Assembly (NCBI GenBank): GCA_937943625.1
Contig: CALEAD010000040.1
Coordinates: 1-64,000, forward strand
DNA length: 64,000 nucleotides
From: an uncultured Anaerolineae bacterium
GTDB lineage: Bacteria; Chloroflexota; Anaerolineae; Promineifilales; Promineifilaceae
Direction of reading: 5' to 3'
Positions within the stretch are counted from its first letter, which is position 1. Each line of letters starts with the position of its first letter. Shown piece by piece: positions 9,255 to 18,354 of the stretch. The translations under genes and the position numbers were made by a program. Under the pieces are notes generated by a model. The model saw only the letters and a list, made by a program, of their open reading frames with translations. It was not told where the DNA came from and did no database searches.

Positions 9255-9792
9255 TCTTATCCTCCACTGGCCGCAAATCGAGCGGCTGCAAATGCTGCGC
9301 CAGCGCATAAAGCGCCTCGCGCAGTTCATCCAGCCCTTTTTGCTGCGCAGCGGCCGTTTGCACCACCGGAACTTCGCCTAACAGGCGCGACAGCTTCGCC
9401 ACGTCTATCTGATAGCCACGCCGCGCCGCCAAATCCTGCATATTTAGCACCAACAAAAGCTGCACCCCCGTCTCCATAATTTGCGCCGTCAGGTACAAAT
9501 TACGCTCCAGATTCGTGGCATCCAACACATTCACCACCACGTCCGGCTGTTCCTGCACAATATAATCCCGCGCCACTTGCTCATCCGGTGAATAAGCCGA
9601 AAGGCTATAGGTACCCGGCAAATCCAGCACCTCAAAGCGAATATCACGATAGACAAACCAGCCCGTTTTCTGCATCACGGTCTTGCCCGGCCAGTTGCCC
9701 ACGCGCTGATTGGCACCCGTCAGCGCATTAAACAGCGTGCTTTTGCCGGTGTTGGGGTTGCCCGCCAGGGCAATGCGAATGGTGGGAGACAT
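9247..9792 (-). CDS. feoB: FeoB GTPase domain as a separate protein
   Basis: This 181-residue G protein carries all FeoB nucleotide motifs. G1 is GNPNTGKST (11-19), the switch I region VGNWPGKTV (31-39), G3 DLPG (57-60) and G4 NMQD (117-120); a TAAA near residue 144 is a G5 candidate. In most bacteria this domain is fused to the membrane part. Here the reading frame stops at the domain border and the next gene begins in another frame with a good ribosome site. The start at 9792 puts the G domain seven residues in; 9846 is an alternative within repeat-rich DNA. GTP hydrolysis is expected to gate iron transport. Confidence 0.85.
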   Translation of the reverse strand: MSPTIRIALAGNPNTGKSTLFNALTGANQRVGNWPGKTVMQKTGWFVYRDIRFEVLDLPGTYSLSAYSPDEQVARDYIVQEQPDVVVNVLDATNLERNLYLTAQIMETGVQLLLVLNMQDLAARRGYQIDVAKLSRLLGEVPVVQTAAAQQKGLDELREALYALAQHLQPLDLRPVEDKND

Positions 9793-9831
9793 GGGGTGGG
9801 TAGTGGAAGGTAGAGAGTAGAAAATCTGCCA

Positions 9832-9880
9832 TCTCCAATCTTTCATTGCTAATCGCTGCTAATCGCTAATTCCCCACTGC
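9832..9880. repeat. Heptamer-type repeat between feoB and feoA
   Basis: Units such as TTGCTAA, TCGCTGC, TAATCGC and TAATTCC run through the gap between feoA and the FeoB GTPase gene, reaching the feoA stop codon. The copy is degenerate but keeps the seven-base period of the other arrays. Confidence 0.45.
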
Positions 9881-10120
9881 CACTTGCAGTTTGCTGGCGA
9901 TACCGCGCCCCAGGGCAATGCGCGAGTCGCGCACAGAAATGAGCAGCGGCCCACCCGCATCTTGCACGATGCGCAGACAAACGCCAGGGGTCAGTCCCAT
10001 TTCCGCCAGGCGATGCGCCAGACGTCGGCCGCCACACAGTTTACATAAACGCACATCCTGGCCGATGGGGGCCATCGTCAACGGACACAAAGCAGGGGAA
10101 GTGTGGTTTTCTTTATTCAT
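9866..10120 (-). CDS. feoA: FeoA, SH3-like ferrous iron transport protein
   Basis: This 84-residue protein matches FeoA. It is a small SH3-like beta barrel that contacts FeoB in the cytoplasm and is needed for iron uptake in species where it was tested. The conserved run RRLAHRLAEMGLTPG (about 31-45) is followed by a segment ending in ALGRGIASKLQV, the family's Ala-Leu-Gly turn near the C-terminus. An N-terminal CPLTMAPIGQ and two more cysteines (CKLC) give a local cysteine pair not needed in all FeoA proteins. The start overlaps the end of the DtxR gene by 8 nt (ATGAATAA), so regulator and transporter are translationally linked. Confidence 0.88.
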   Translation of the reverse strand: MNKENHTSPALCPLTMAPIGQDVRLCKLCGGRRLAHRLAEMGLTPGVCLRIVQDAGGPLLISVRDSRIALGRGIASKLQVAVGN

Positions 10121-10787
10121 CGGTACGTCTCACAAAAATGTGTGCCGCAATTTCGCGGCCCAATGCGTGCATGTGCCCGCCAATTTCCACCATTAGCGGA
10201 CCGTGAAAGGGGGCAATTTCGCTGAATACTACTGGCTGGCCTGGCTGAATGTTGCGCCCGGCCAGGTAATCGAGCAACAGAATACTCTCTGGGTGAATGC
10301 GGCTAATGATGCCCCGGTCGCCCGGAGAGCACTCGCTGAGCGGAGCGTCCTCCAGCGGAGGCATTTCCCAATCGGCGCTGGGGATGGGGTTGCCATGCGG
10401 GCAGGTCTGTGGATGCCCCAGGAATGCAGCGAGCGCCTCGGTCACTTCATCGGCGGTGGCGTGTTCAAGCTGGCAGGCATAGTCGTGCACCTGCTGCCAG
10501 GGCAGCGCCAGGCAATCGGCCAGAAAGCGCTCCCAGAGGCGATGGCGGCGAATGATGCGGCAGGCACGGCGGATACCCTGAGCAGTGAGGGCTACCCCTC
10601 TGTAAGGGGTGTGTTCAACCAGTCCCTGCTCGCGCAGGCGGTGAACCATTTCAGTAGCAGAAACGGTGGAAACGCCCATGCGCTCTGCCAGGGCAGAAAT
10701 AGGAACCAGCACCTCATCTTCAGCCAGTTCACTGATGGACTTGAGGTACATCTCGACGCTTTCGCTGGAGGATTCTGGTTTCATCAC
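10113..10787 (-). CDS. DtxR/MntR-family metal-dependent transcriptional regulator
   Basis: This 224-residue protein is a full three-domain DtxR/IdeR-type repressor. Residues about 8-70 form the winged helix (ALAERMGVSTVSATEMVHRL), 70-140 the metal-binding dimerisation domain with RRHRLWERFL, HDYACQLEH and CPHGNPIP, and 150-224 a FeoA/SH3-like domain. It should bind DNA when loaded with Fe2+ or Mn2+. It is the first gene of the feo operon and has two candidate boxes immediately upstream, so autoregulation together with control of feoAB is likely. By position, iron is the expected signal; manganese cannot be excluded. Confidence 0.88.
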   Translation of the reverse strand: MMKPESSSESVEMYLKSISELAEDEVLVPISALAERMGVSTVSATEMVHRLREQGLVEHTPYRGVALTAQGIRRACRIIRRHRLWERFLADCLALPWQQVHDYACQLEHATADEVTEALAAFLGHPQTCPHGNPIPSADWEMPPLEDAPLSECSPGDRGIISRIHPESILLLDYLAGRNIQPGQPVVFSEIAPFHGPLMVEIGGHMHALGREIAAHIFVRRTDE

Positions 10788-10816
10788 GCCGTACTAACTA
10801 CTTTCTACTAATTTGG

Positions 10817-10827
10817 AGGGCTACCCT
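10817..10827. promoter_or_regulatory. Candidate DtxR-type operator, promoter-proximal
   Basis: AGGGCTACCCT is an interrupted palindrome. On the minus strand it reads TTTAGGGTAGCCCT, which resembles the left half of DtxR/IdeR boxes (TTAGGTTAGSCTAACC). It lies just downstream of a minus-strand -10-like TAATAAT (10842-10836), where a bound repressor would block transcription of dtxR-feoA-feoB. Confidence 0.55.
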
Positions 10828-10863
10828 AAAACTTCATTATTAGATTCAGTTTAATCTTACGAA

Positions 10864-10877
10864 ACAGGGTAGCCTGT
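10864..10877. promoter_or_regulatory. Candidate DtxR-type operator, promoter-distal
   Basis: ACAGGGTAGCCTGT is a palindrome with arms ACAGG/CCTGT. It shares the core AGGGTAGCC with the box at 10817-10827, in opposite orientation. The two sites flank the probable promoter, about 48 bp centre to centre. Confidence 0.55.
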
Positions 10878-11001
10878 GACAATGACGAATGTCAGGAGGT
10901 GAGACTGACGTTTATCATGGATGATGGATGTCGCCCAGTTTTACATTTTTTGCGGGTCGCACCGGTTTTTCTTTTGTTGGCAACGCGCCCGCATCACGCT
11001 T

Positions 11002-12072
<1,071 letters not shown>

Positions 12073-12142
12073 GGTTGGGTTGGTTGGGTTGGTTAGTTGG
12101 TTGGGTTGCCAACAAACCCAACCAACTAACAAACCAACAAAC
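12073..12142. repeat. GGTT/CCAA inverted array forming a long hairpin
   Basis: A left arm of GTTGGGTTGG/TTAG units (12073-12108) faces a right arm of CCAACAAACCCAACC units (12109-12142), so the whole gap between the binding protein and ATPase genes can fold into one hairpin of about 30 bp. It could stabilise or shorten the upstream transcript. The G-rich strand also has spacing that would suit two-tetrad G-quadruplexes. Confidence 0.7.
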
Positions 12143-12149
12143 AATCTTT

Positions 12150-13181
12150 CTACGGCAAAATGCCCAGCTCACTCAACATCGCTGCCGTGCCCGCCAGGTC
12201 AGCCAGGTCGCTCAGGGTGATGTTGACTGCCTGCGCGTCTAATTCTGCCAGTGGCGGCAGCAGCGGGTTTAGCACCACACCAGCCACCACCGGGTACTCA
12301 TAGGTCTGGTCGGCAAAGTATTGTTGGCTTTCCACGCTCAGCAAAAATTCAATAAAGCGTTGCGCATTGGCAGCGTTAGGCGCCGTTTTAAGGATGCCTG
12401 CGCCAGAAACCATCAGCAATGAGCCAGGGCCGCCATCGGGCAAAAAGTAATTGCGCGCGACAAACCCTTCGCCCTGCTCCGCGAGAAAGCGGTACAGGTA
12501 GTAATGGTTAACGAAGCCAACCTCTACTTCGCCTGCGCCAACGGCCGCAACAATGGGCGTGTTCCCCTCATACACCACCGGGTTGTTGGCCTGAATGCCG
12601 GCCAGCCAGCGGCGCGTCTCGTCGTCGCCCCAGATAGCCCTCATACCGGTAACCATTGCCTGGAAGGAGCCATTGGTGGGCGCCCAGCCAATTTTGCCGC
12701 GCCACTGCGGTTCCGTAAAGCCCCACAGGTCGGTAGGCAAGTCATCTTCGCTCAGGGCGTTGGTATTGTAAACCACTACGCGCGCGCGCGCGGAAATGCC
12801 TACCCACTGCCCATCGGCCGAAGCAAAGCGGGCAGGTACCTTTTGCAAGATAGCGGCAGGCAACTCTGCCAACATGCCGGCGGCGGCAACTGCACCCAGT
12901 CCGCCGGGGTCCTGGGCATAGAAAACATCGGCGGGGCTGTTGCGCCCCTCTTCGAGCAGGGTGGCGGCAATTTCTGGGGTGCTGCCGTAACGCACCTGAA
13001 CCTGAATGCCCGTTTCTTGCTGAAAGCGGTCAATGAGGGGTTTTACCAGGCTTTCGCTGCGGCCAGAGTAGACCACCAGTTTGTTGCTATCGGCCAGCGG
13101 GTTGCCACTTTGGGCATCGTTTGTTTGCGCGCTGCAGGCGGTTAGCAGCAGCACCATCATGATAAAGAAATATCTCTGCAT
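12150..13181 (-). CDS. fbpA: Fe3+-type ABC transporter substrate-binding lipoprotein
   Basis: This 343-residue lipoprotein belongs to the ferric-iron-binding (FbpA/FutA) family of periplasmic binding proteins. The signal peptide ends in a lipobox, LLTAC, with the acylated Cys at 16. The mature protein starts with NKLVVYSGRSESLVKPL, typical of the family, and the motif VNHYYLYRF supplies the tyrosines that bind iron in relatives. The second of two adjacent ATGs is preferred because AAGGAG then lies six bases upstream. The following gene is its ATPase, separated by a hairpin. A permease is missing from the locus, so the partner must be encoded elsewhere or has been lost. Confidence 0.85.
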   Translation of the reverse strand: MQRYFFIMMVLLLTACSAQTNDAQSGNPLADSNKLVVYSGRSESLVKPLIDRFQQETGIQVQVRYGSTPEIAATLLEEGRNSPADVFYAQDPGGLGAVAAAGMLAELPAAILQKVPARFASADGQWVGISARARVVVYNTNALSEDDLPTDLWGFTEPQWRGKIGWAPTNGSFQAMVTGMRAIWGDDETRRWLAGIQANNPVVYEGNTPIVAAVGAGEVEVGFVNHYYLYRFLAEQGEGFVARNYFLPDGGPGSLLMVSGAGILKTAPNAANAQRFIEFLLSVESQQYFADQTYEYPVVAGVVLNPLLPPLAELDAQAVNITLSDLADLAGTAAMLSELGILP

Positions 13182-13439
13182 CATACGCTCCTTGAAAGTA
13201 AGGTTGGGGCAATTTTGAAACATCGTGTAACTACCAGCCCTCTCTGGAAAAGTTTGTGGATTGGTTAGTTTGATGGTTGGTTTTCAGCCAAAAAGCGTGA
13301 ACCGTGTCCAAAATCGCCCTGCATTTTCAGGAGCAATTATGCAGGATTGAAAAGTGCACATCTACTCTGGGCGTTAAGTTGGAACTTGACGGCCGTTAAG
13401 CCGACAACAGCCCCCTATTCAGTTTCAGGTTAACCGGCG
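13182..13439. other. Non-coding gap between lysC and the iron-binding protein gene
   Basis: This gap lies downstream of lysC and upstream of the binding-protein gene on the same strand, so it should hold a promoter. A fragment of the GGTT repeat (about 13260-13280) and one ACGGCCGT palindrome at about 13390 are visible. I see no clear terminator or iron box matching those at 10.8 kb. Confidence 0.4.
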
Positions 13440-14846
13440 TTAAATGAGAGCGTGGATGTGGGTAACGGCCGTTGCCATATCTGCGCCATCTACCACCATA
13501 CTCACACTGCACTCCGAGGAACCCTGGGCAATGGCAATGATGTTGACCCCATGCGCACCCAGCGCCGTGAAGAGCCGCCCGGCAATCCCTGGCGTGCCAC
13601 GCATCCCCGCGCCGACGGCCGTAACAATGGCCACGTCGTGCTGCGCCCAGATGCGGTCAATATCCTGGCGCTGCAACTCGCGCGCAAACGCCGCTTCCAA
13701 CGCCGCAATCACCTGTTCCGTCGAGGCATCTGGCGTGGCAAAGCAGATAGATTGCTCCGAAGAAGCCTGGCTGATAAGCAGCACGCTGACATTTTCTTGC
13801 GCTACGGCGCCAAAGGCGCGCGCGGCAATGCCAGGCACGCCCATCATCCCCTTGCCTTCTACGGTAATCAGGCTCAAATTTTTGATGGCAGAAACCGCCT
13901 TGATGCCGCCATTGCCGTTCTGGTCATCGGCTACGATCACCGTGCCGGGGTGGGTGGGATTGAAGGTGTTTTTGATGCGCAGGGGGATGTTATTTTCCAC
14001 GCAGGGGCGCATGGTTTTGGGGTGCAGCACCTTGGCGCCGTAATAGGCCAGTTCAGACACTTCGCGGTAGGTGAGGGTGGGAATGGAGCGGGCGCTGGGA
14101 ACCAGGCGCGGGTCGGTGGTCATCACGCCGTCTACGTCGGTCCAAATCCACACTTCTTCTGCTTCTAGCGCCTGCCCCAGGATGGCGGCGCTGTAGTCGG
14201 AGCCACCGCGCCCCAGGGTGGTGGTAATGCCGCCTTCGGTGACGCCAATGAAGCCGGTGACAATGGGAAGGATGTGCTGGTCGAGCAACGGCCGTAAGCG
14301 CACGCGCGTTTTGGATTTTGTGCGTGGCAGCAGCGGCATTGCCTCCTGAAAGTTATTGTCAGTCACAATCAGCTCGGTGGCATCTATGGCCTCAGCAGGG
14401 TGGCCTAGCTGACGTAAATAGGCGGCTAAAATACGCGCACTCATCTGCTCACCCATGCCGCTGATGGCGTCCAGGGCGCGCGGGGTCAGTTCGCCCAGCA
14501 CCAGCACTGCCTGGCACAGCGTTTCGTAGCGGGTGATAAACTGCTCGTTTTCGCTCAGTGTGCGCTGCCGCTCTCCTTCGGGATCGAGCAGGCCATCTAT
14601 GGCCTCATAGTGAATCTGGCGCAGTTCAACAGCCACGCGGCGGAAGGTGTCGCCATCGCCCGCGGCCGCCGCATGTGCGCCGCGCAACAGCAGATCAGTC
14701 ACTTTGATTGGCTTTGAGCCCATGGCCGACACCACAACCACGAGTTTGGGCCATTGGGCGCGGGTTTGCAGGATGAGTTCGGCCGTTTCGCGCATGGCCT
14801 GGGCATTGCCAACAGACGTACCGCCAAATTTCATTACCAGGGTCAT
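13440..14846 (-). CDS. lysC: Aspartate kinase
   Basis: This 468-residue enzyme phosphorylates aspartate, the first step to lysine, threonine, methionine and diaminopimelate. The N-terminal kinase motif KFGGTSVG is at residues 5-12. GRGGSDYSA and the WTDVDGVMTTDPR segment mark the amino-acid kinase fold. Two ACT domains occupy about 320-468 and normally bind inhibitory lysine or threonine. The length fits a monofunctional class with a long insert (as in E. coli LysC), and there is no homoserine dehydrogenase domain. The ATG at 14846 has GGAGG seven bases upstream. A functional tie with the methionine enzyme upstream is possible but not shown. Confidence 0.93.
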   Translation of the reverse strand: MTLVMKFGGTSVGNAQAMRETAELILQTRAQWPKLVVVVSAMGSKPIKVTDLLLRGAHAAAAGDGDTFRRVAVELRQIHYEAIDGLLDPEGERQRTLSENEQFITRYETLCQAVLVLGELTPRALDAISGMGEQMSARILAAYLRQLGHPAEAIDATELIVTDNNFQEAMPLLPRTKSKTRVRLRPLLDQHILPIVTGFIGVTEGGITTTLGRGGSDYSAAILGQALEAEEVWIWTDVDGVMTTDPRLVPSARSIPTLTYREVSELAYYGAKVLHPKTMRPCVENNIPLRIKNTFNPTHPGTVIVADDQNGNGGIKAVSAIKNLSLITVEGKGMMGVPGIAARAFGAVAQENVSVLLISQASSEQSICFATPDASTEQVIAALEAAFARELQRQDIDRIWAQHDVAIVTAVGAGMRGTPGIAGRLFTALGAHGVNIIAIAQGSSECSVSMVVDGADMATAVTHIHALI

Positions 14847-14865
14847 TGGTTCCTCCAACAGTTAG

Positions 14866-14894
14866 TGGGGCGATTAGCGATTGGTGATTGGCCA
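14866..14894. repeat. Heptamer-type repeat (GCGATTA/GCGATTG/GTGATTG)
   Basis: Three to four seven-base units lie upstream of lysC in the gap to the MmpS-like gene. They are members of the ATTGRCN-related family. Confidence 0.45.
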
Positions 14895-14924
14895 GGTCCC
14901 CTACTCCTGGTCTCTTGCCTCACC

Positions 14925-15326
14925 TCAGGGACTCTTTGGCACATCGTAACGGCCGTGAAAGCGTGAAACGCCTGCCTCATAACGCCCCACGCATTCGGCA
15001 TAGGTCAGCCCCTCGACAGAGCCTGCTTCTTTGTCGTCAATCAACACGGCGCAGGCAACGTTGCCGCTGCGCCCATCGCCATAAACGCTAATCTCAAACT
15101 CAAAGGGGTCTGGTAGACGAAAGCGGGTCTCCCAGGGCAGGTTAACAACTTCGCGCATGGCAAAGCCATCGCGGTCGCGGTAGAGAATTTCCGCTCTGCT
15201 GGCGGCGCCACTGACGCGATACTCAATGACGGGGCCACTGTGGCAACTGCTGAGCATGAGGGCAACGGCCGTTAGCCAGACCACCATCCATAATCTATTC
15301 GCCGCCTTAAGAAAGGTTTGAACCAT
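14925..15326 (-). CDS. MmpS-like membrane lipoprotein
   Basis: This 133-residue protein has a signal peptide with lipobox MLSSC (Cys 28). The beta-sandwich pattern resembles actinobacterial MmpS transport-accessory proteins: a YRVSG strand, NLPWETRF in the middle, then VACAVLIDDKEA. Two of its cysteines match the VACAV region and a later ECVGRY. In mycobacteria MmpS partners the MmpL exporters, but no MmpL gene is nearby, so function is not assigned. The ATG at 15326 is chosen because a signal peptide then starts properly and GGAG lies nine bases upstream; the longer frame from 15389 would overlap the MTHFR gene. Confidence 0.55.
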   Translation of the reverse strand: MVQTFLKAANRLWMVVWLTAVALMLSSCHSGPVIEYRVSGAASRAEILYRDRDGFAMREVVNLPWETRFRLPDPFEFEISVYGDGRSGNVACAVLIDDKEAGSVEGLTYAECVGRYEAGVSRFHGRYDVPKSP

Positions 15327-15351
15327 GCCCTGATCTCCAATCGCCTCCCTC

Positions 15352-17220
15352 TCAGCGCAACACATCCAGCACATCAGCCACCAGGTCATAGCGGTTGAAG
15401 GCGGGCATCATATACACGCCATGCGTCACGCCGCGCATTGCCAGCAGAATTTCTTGCGCAATACGCACCCCTTCTACCTGGGGTTGCTCAGCCTCACGCA
15501 TACGCTCGCGCAGCGCATCTGGAATGATCATGCCCGGCACCTCATTGTGCAAAAATTCCGCATTGCGGCTGTTATACAGGGGCTTGATGCCCACAATAAC
15601 GGGCAGAACTGGCTCGCCATACGTCTCTTCATAACGGGCAATGAACGCTTTGGCCGCGTCAGGGTCAAAAACGGGCTGCGTCAGGGCAAAATCGGCGCCA
15701 CTGCTAATCTTTTTGCGCAGCAGCTTCATCTCGTGCGCCACGTCGACAGGCGTCAGGTTGAGGGCGCAGCCAACGACAAAGTTGGTGGGTTGGTCTATGG
15801 ACTCGCCCGCTTTGTCTACACCGGCGTTAAACTGCTGCTTGATGAGCTGAATGAGACCGGTAGGCACAATGTCGTAGCTGTCCATGGCTTCGGGGAAGTC
15901 ACCAATGCGCGTGGGGTCGCCCATCACCACAAACAGGTTGCGAATGCCCAGGGCATAGGCGGCCAGCAGGTCGCCCTGCACACGCAACAGGTTGCGCCCG
16001 CGCGTGGGAAAGTGCAGCACGGTCTCGAGGCCAACTTCCTTTTGCACCAGGTAGGCGGCAGCCCAGGCGCTCATTCTCATGCGCGCCAGGGGGCTGTCGG
16101 CAATATTGAGCAGGTTGGCGCCCGCCTCTTTAAGCATATGCGCGCCTTCGAGCAGGCGCTGGCTGGCAATACCCTTGGGCGGACTCATCTCCACGGTGAC
16201 GACGTAACGGCCGTTGTGCAACGATTCGGCCAGTTGGGAGGGGGGATCAGAAACGGCTGCACCTTTTTGCGACGGCCGTTCCATCACCTGCACGCGCGGC
16301 AGGGGGATGGGGCTGGGCGCAGGCACGTCAAGCGCCTGCCGCATAGCAGCAATGTGCGCGGCATTGGTGCCACAGCAGCCACCAATCAGGCACGCCCCCG
16401 CCTCGGTAAAGGCGCGGGCATAGTCGGCAAAATAAGCGGGCGTGGCCGGATACATCACCCGCCCCCGCGCCATCTGCTCCGGAAAACCCGCATTGGGCAC
16501 GGCGGCAATGGGCATCTCTGGCGCAATTTGGCGCATCACGCTAATCAGGCGCAGCACCTGCGCCGGACCACCGCTGCAATTCACGCCAATCACGTCCACA
16601 TCCAGTGCAGCTAACCGCGCCGCCAGATCATCCGCCTTCTGTCCCAGCAAGGTGCGATCATCGCGGTCAAAGGTCATGGTGGTGACAATGGGCAGGTCTG
16701 GGGCAATGGCGCGCGCGGCAGCAACGGCCGTTTCCACCTCCTGCACATTAGACATCGTTTCGATAATTAGCAAATCCACACCGCGCAGTTCGGCAGACAC
16801 CAACGCCTTAATCTGCTCCGCAAACGCCGCCTGCGCCGCCTCCGTCGAGACCCGCCCCAGCGGCGCCAGCCTCACTCCCAGCGGCCCTACCGACCCCGCC
16901 AGCAGCACTGGCTTAAACGAGCCATCAATCACCCGCCGCGCCACCTGCACTGCCGCCTGATTAATCTCCCGCACCTGCGCTTCCAGCCCGTGTTCTGCCA
17001 GCTTAAATCGGTTTGCGCCAAAGCTATTTGTCTCAATAATATCCGCCCCGACATCAATGTAGGAACGGTGAATCTCTGCCACCAACGCCGGCTGACGGAT
17101 ATTCAGCACATCAAAGCAACCATCCAAAGCCGCGCCACGGCTGTGTAGCACCGTTCCCATCGCCCCATCCAGCAACAGTGGCTTTCCCCCCAACCGCGCG
17201 CGAAACTCTCCTCTCTTCAT
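15352..17220 (-). CDS. Bifunctional homocysteine S-methyltransferase / methylenetetrahydrofolate reductase
   Basis: This 622-residue fusion joins two enzymes of methionine synthesis. Residues about 1-300 are a homocysteine S-methyltransferase domain with DGAMGT (19-24), NCSGG and the zinc-ligand motif GGCCGTN near 280. Residues about 330-622 are a methylenetetrahydrofolate reductase barrel (VTVEMSPPKG, then NLFVVMGDP and QPVFD), which makes 5-methyl-THF with a flavin cofactor. The same order is known from B. subtilis YitJ. The cobalamin-binding domain of MetH is absent, so methyl transfer from folate would need another protein or a different donor. The start is preceded by AGGAG seven bases away. 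Confidence 0.9.
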   Translation of the reverse strand: MKRGEFRARLGGKPLLLDGAMGTVLHSRGAALDGCFDVLNIRQPALVAEIHRSYIDVGADIIETNSFGANRFKLAEHGLEAQVREINQAAVQVARRVIDGSFKPVLLAGSVGPLGVRLAPLGRVSTEAAQAAFAEQIKALVSAELRGVDLLIIETMSNVQEVETAVAAARAIAPDLPIVTTMTFDRDDRTLLGQKADDLAARLAALDVDVIGVNCSGGPAQVLRLISVMRQIAPEMPIAAVPNAGFPEQMARGRVMYPATPAYFADYARAFTEAGACLIGGCCGTNAAHIAAMRQALDVPAPSPIPLPRVQVMERPSQKGAAVSDPPSQLAESLHNGRYVVTVEMSPPKGIASQRLLEGAHMLKEAGANLLNIADSPLARMRMSAWAAAYLVQKEVGLETVLHFPTRGRNLLRVQGDLLAAYALGIRNLFVVMGDPTRIGDFPEAMDSYDIVPTGLIQLIKQQFNAGVDKAGESIDQPTNFVVGCALNLTPVDVAHEMKLLRKKISSGADFALTQPVFDPDAAKAFIARYEETYGEPVLPVIVGIKPLYNSRNAEFLHNEVPGMIIPDALRERMREAEQPQVEGVRIAQEILLAMRGVTHGVYMMPAFNRYDLVADVLDVLR

Positions 17221-17249
17221 GCCTCACTCCTTGGGGAAGTAGATAATGG

Positions 17250-17280
17250 ATAGCGACTGATCACCAATCGCCACTAATTC
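17250..17280. repeat. Degenerate heptamer repeat upstream of the MTHFR fusion
   Basis: Units like GATCACC, AATCGCC and ACTAATT run across the stop codon of the LCP gene and the gap before the methyltransferase/MTHFR gene. This is a short, worn member of the seven-base family. Confidence 0.35.
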
Positions 17281-18344
17281 CCATAAAACAAACTCTCAAT
17301 TAGAGGCGCAACCTTATCATTAATCAGGATCAGCACGCTGGCTCCCTGCTCTGTCGTGTAACTATTGACATAATCGCCATCAATCACCTCATTGCGAATG
17401 TTCCCTTCAGGAATTTCACCCACGGTCATGGCAATGCGCACCAGCTCCTCCAGCGACAAATCTGTGCGGATACCCTGCTCCAACTGCTGGTAAAGAACCG
17501 GCGCACGTGCAATCAGCCCACTAATCCCCAGGCTCAGCGCCTTGCTGCGCGCCGCCAGCAGCACCTGCTGCTGCCGCCGCGCGCGGAAAAAGTCATTGTC
17601 CGCGTGGCGCGTGCGCGCGTACTTCAGCGCCATCGTGCCATCAAAGTGATGTTGCCCGGCCGGAATATAAAGCGGGTCATAACCATAATTCATGTCTGGA
17701 AACAGCGGGTCATAAATTTCATACGGCACGTATACGTCAATACCGCCCAGGGCATCAATGCCCTTGATTACGGCGCCAAAATCCACGAGAATGTAATGGT
17801 CAATGGGCACGCCCAGGTTATAAGAAACAGTTTGCATCGCCAGCTCTGCCCCACCTGCCGGGTTGTTACCGGTGGAACCATAGACAAACGCGGTGTTAAT
17901 GCGGTCGCGCCCACGCCCCGGTATCACCACGTACAAATCGCGCGGCACAGAGAGGATGGAAATTTTTTGCGTCTGTGGGTTGATCGAAATAATCATGATC
18001 GAGTCTGTGCGCGAAATGAACGGCTCTCCTGGGCGACGATCAATGCCCATCACCAGGATATTCATGCGCGTTGAACCAACCGGCGTTTCGCGCGTGGGAA
18101 TGAGCGTGGGCGTAGGCAGATTGGCCAGAAAGGTGGGCACCGGCGCAGGCCCTATCTGCTCCATGTCCAGGCTAATGCCCGCCACCTCTTGCGCCGCAGC
18201 CGCCACCGGATTGATGGGGCGACTCCAGAGAATGGTGAAGGTGAGATAGGCAAAAATGATGACGGCAATGCTAGAAAAAATAAAGGCTAAGGACAAGGCC
18301 ATGCTTAGCCAGCCGGGTAGAATCGGTTGAGAGGATTGCTTCAA
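17274..18344 (-). CDS. LytR-CpsA-Psr (LCP) family cell-wall attachment protein
   Basis: This 356-residue bitopic protein has a short cytoplasmic tail, one membrane helix (about 15-37) and an extracellular LCP domain. The domain starts at MNILVMGIDRRPG and has RTDSIMIISI, VPRDLYV and the later RARRQQQVLLA, including the arginines that bind polyprenyl pyrophosphate. LCP enzymes attach glycopolymers from a lipid carrier to peptidoglycan or another surface acceptor. I prefer a TTG start at 18344: AGGAG lies ten bases upstream and the protein then begins just before its membrane helix. An upstream ATG (18446) would run through a repeat. The ribosome site belongs to the composite repeat at 18355-18451. 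Confidence 0.85.
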   Translation of the reverse strand: MKQSSQPILPGWLSMALSLAFIFSSIAVIIFAYLTFTILWSRPINPVAAAAQEVAGISLDMEQIGPAPVPTFLANLPTPTLIPTRETPVGSTRMNILVMGIDRRPGEPFISRTDSIMIISINPQTQKISILSVPRDLYVVIPGRGRDRINTAFVYGSTGNNPAGGAELAMQTVSYNLGVPIDHYILVDFGAVIKGIDALGGIDVYVPYEIYDPLFPDMNYGYDPLYIPAGQHHFDGTMALKYARTRHADNDFFRARRQQQVLLAARSKALSLGISGLIARAPVLYQQLEQGIRTDLSLEELVRIAMTVGEIPEGNIRNEVIDGDYVNSYTTEQGASVLILINDKVAPLIESLFYGN

Positions 18345-18354
18345 GGTCGTACAA

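Noticed and set aside
15421..16614. A 397-codon open frame on the plus strand
   Set aside because: It lies wholly opposite the methyltransferase/MTHFR gene, is rich in His, Gln and Arg, and has no motif. It is an antisense shadow of a GC-rich gene.
17221..17273. SAM or cobalamin riboswitch before the methionine gene
   Set aside because: The gap is only 53 bases and holds no conserved riboswitch core.
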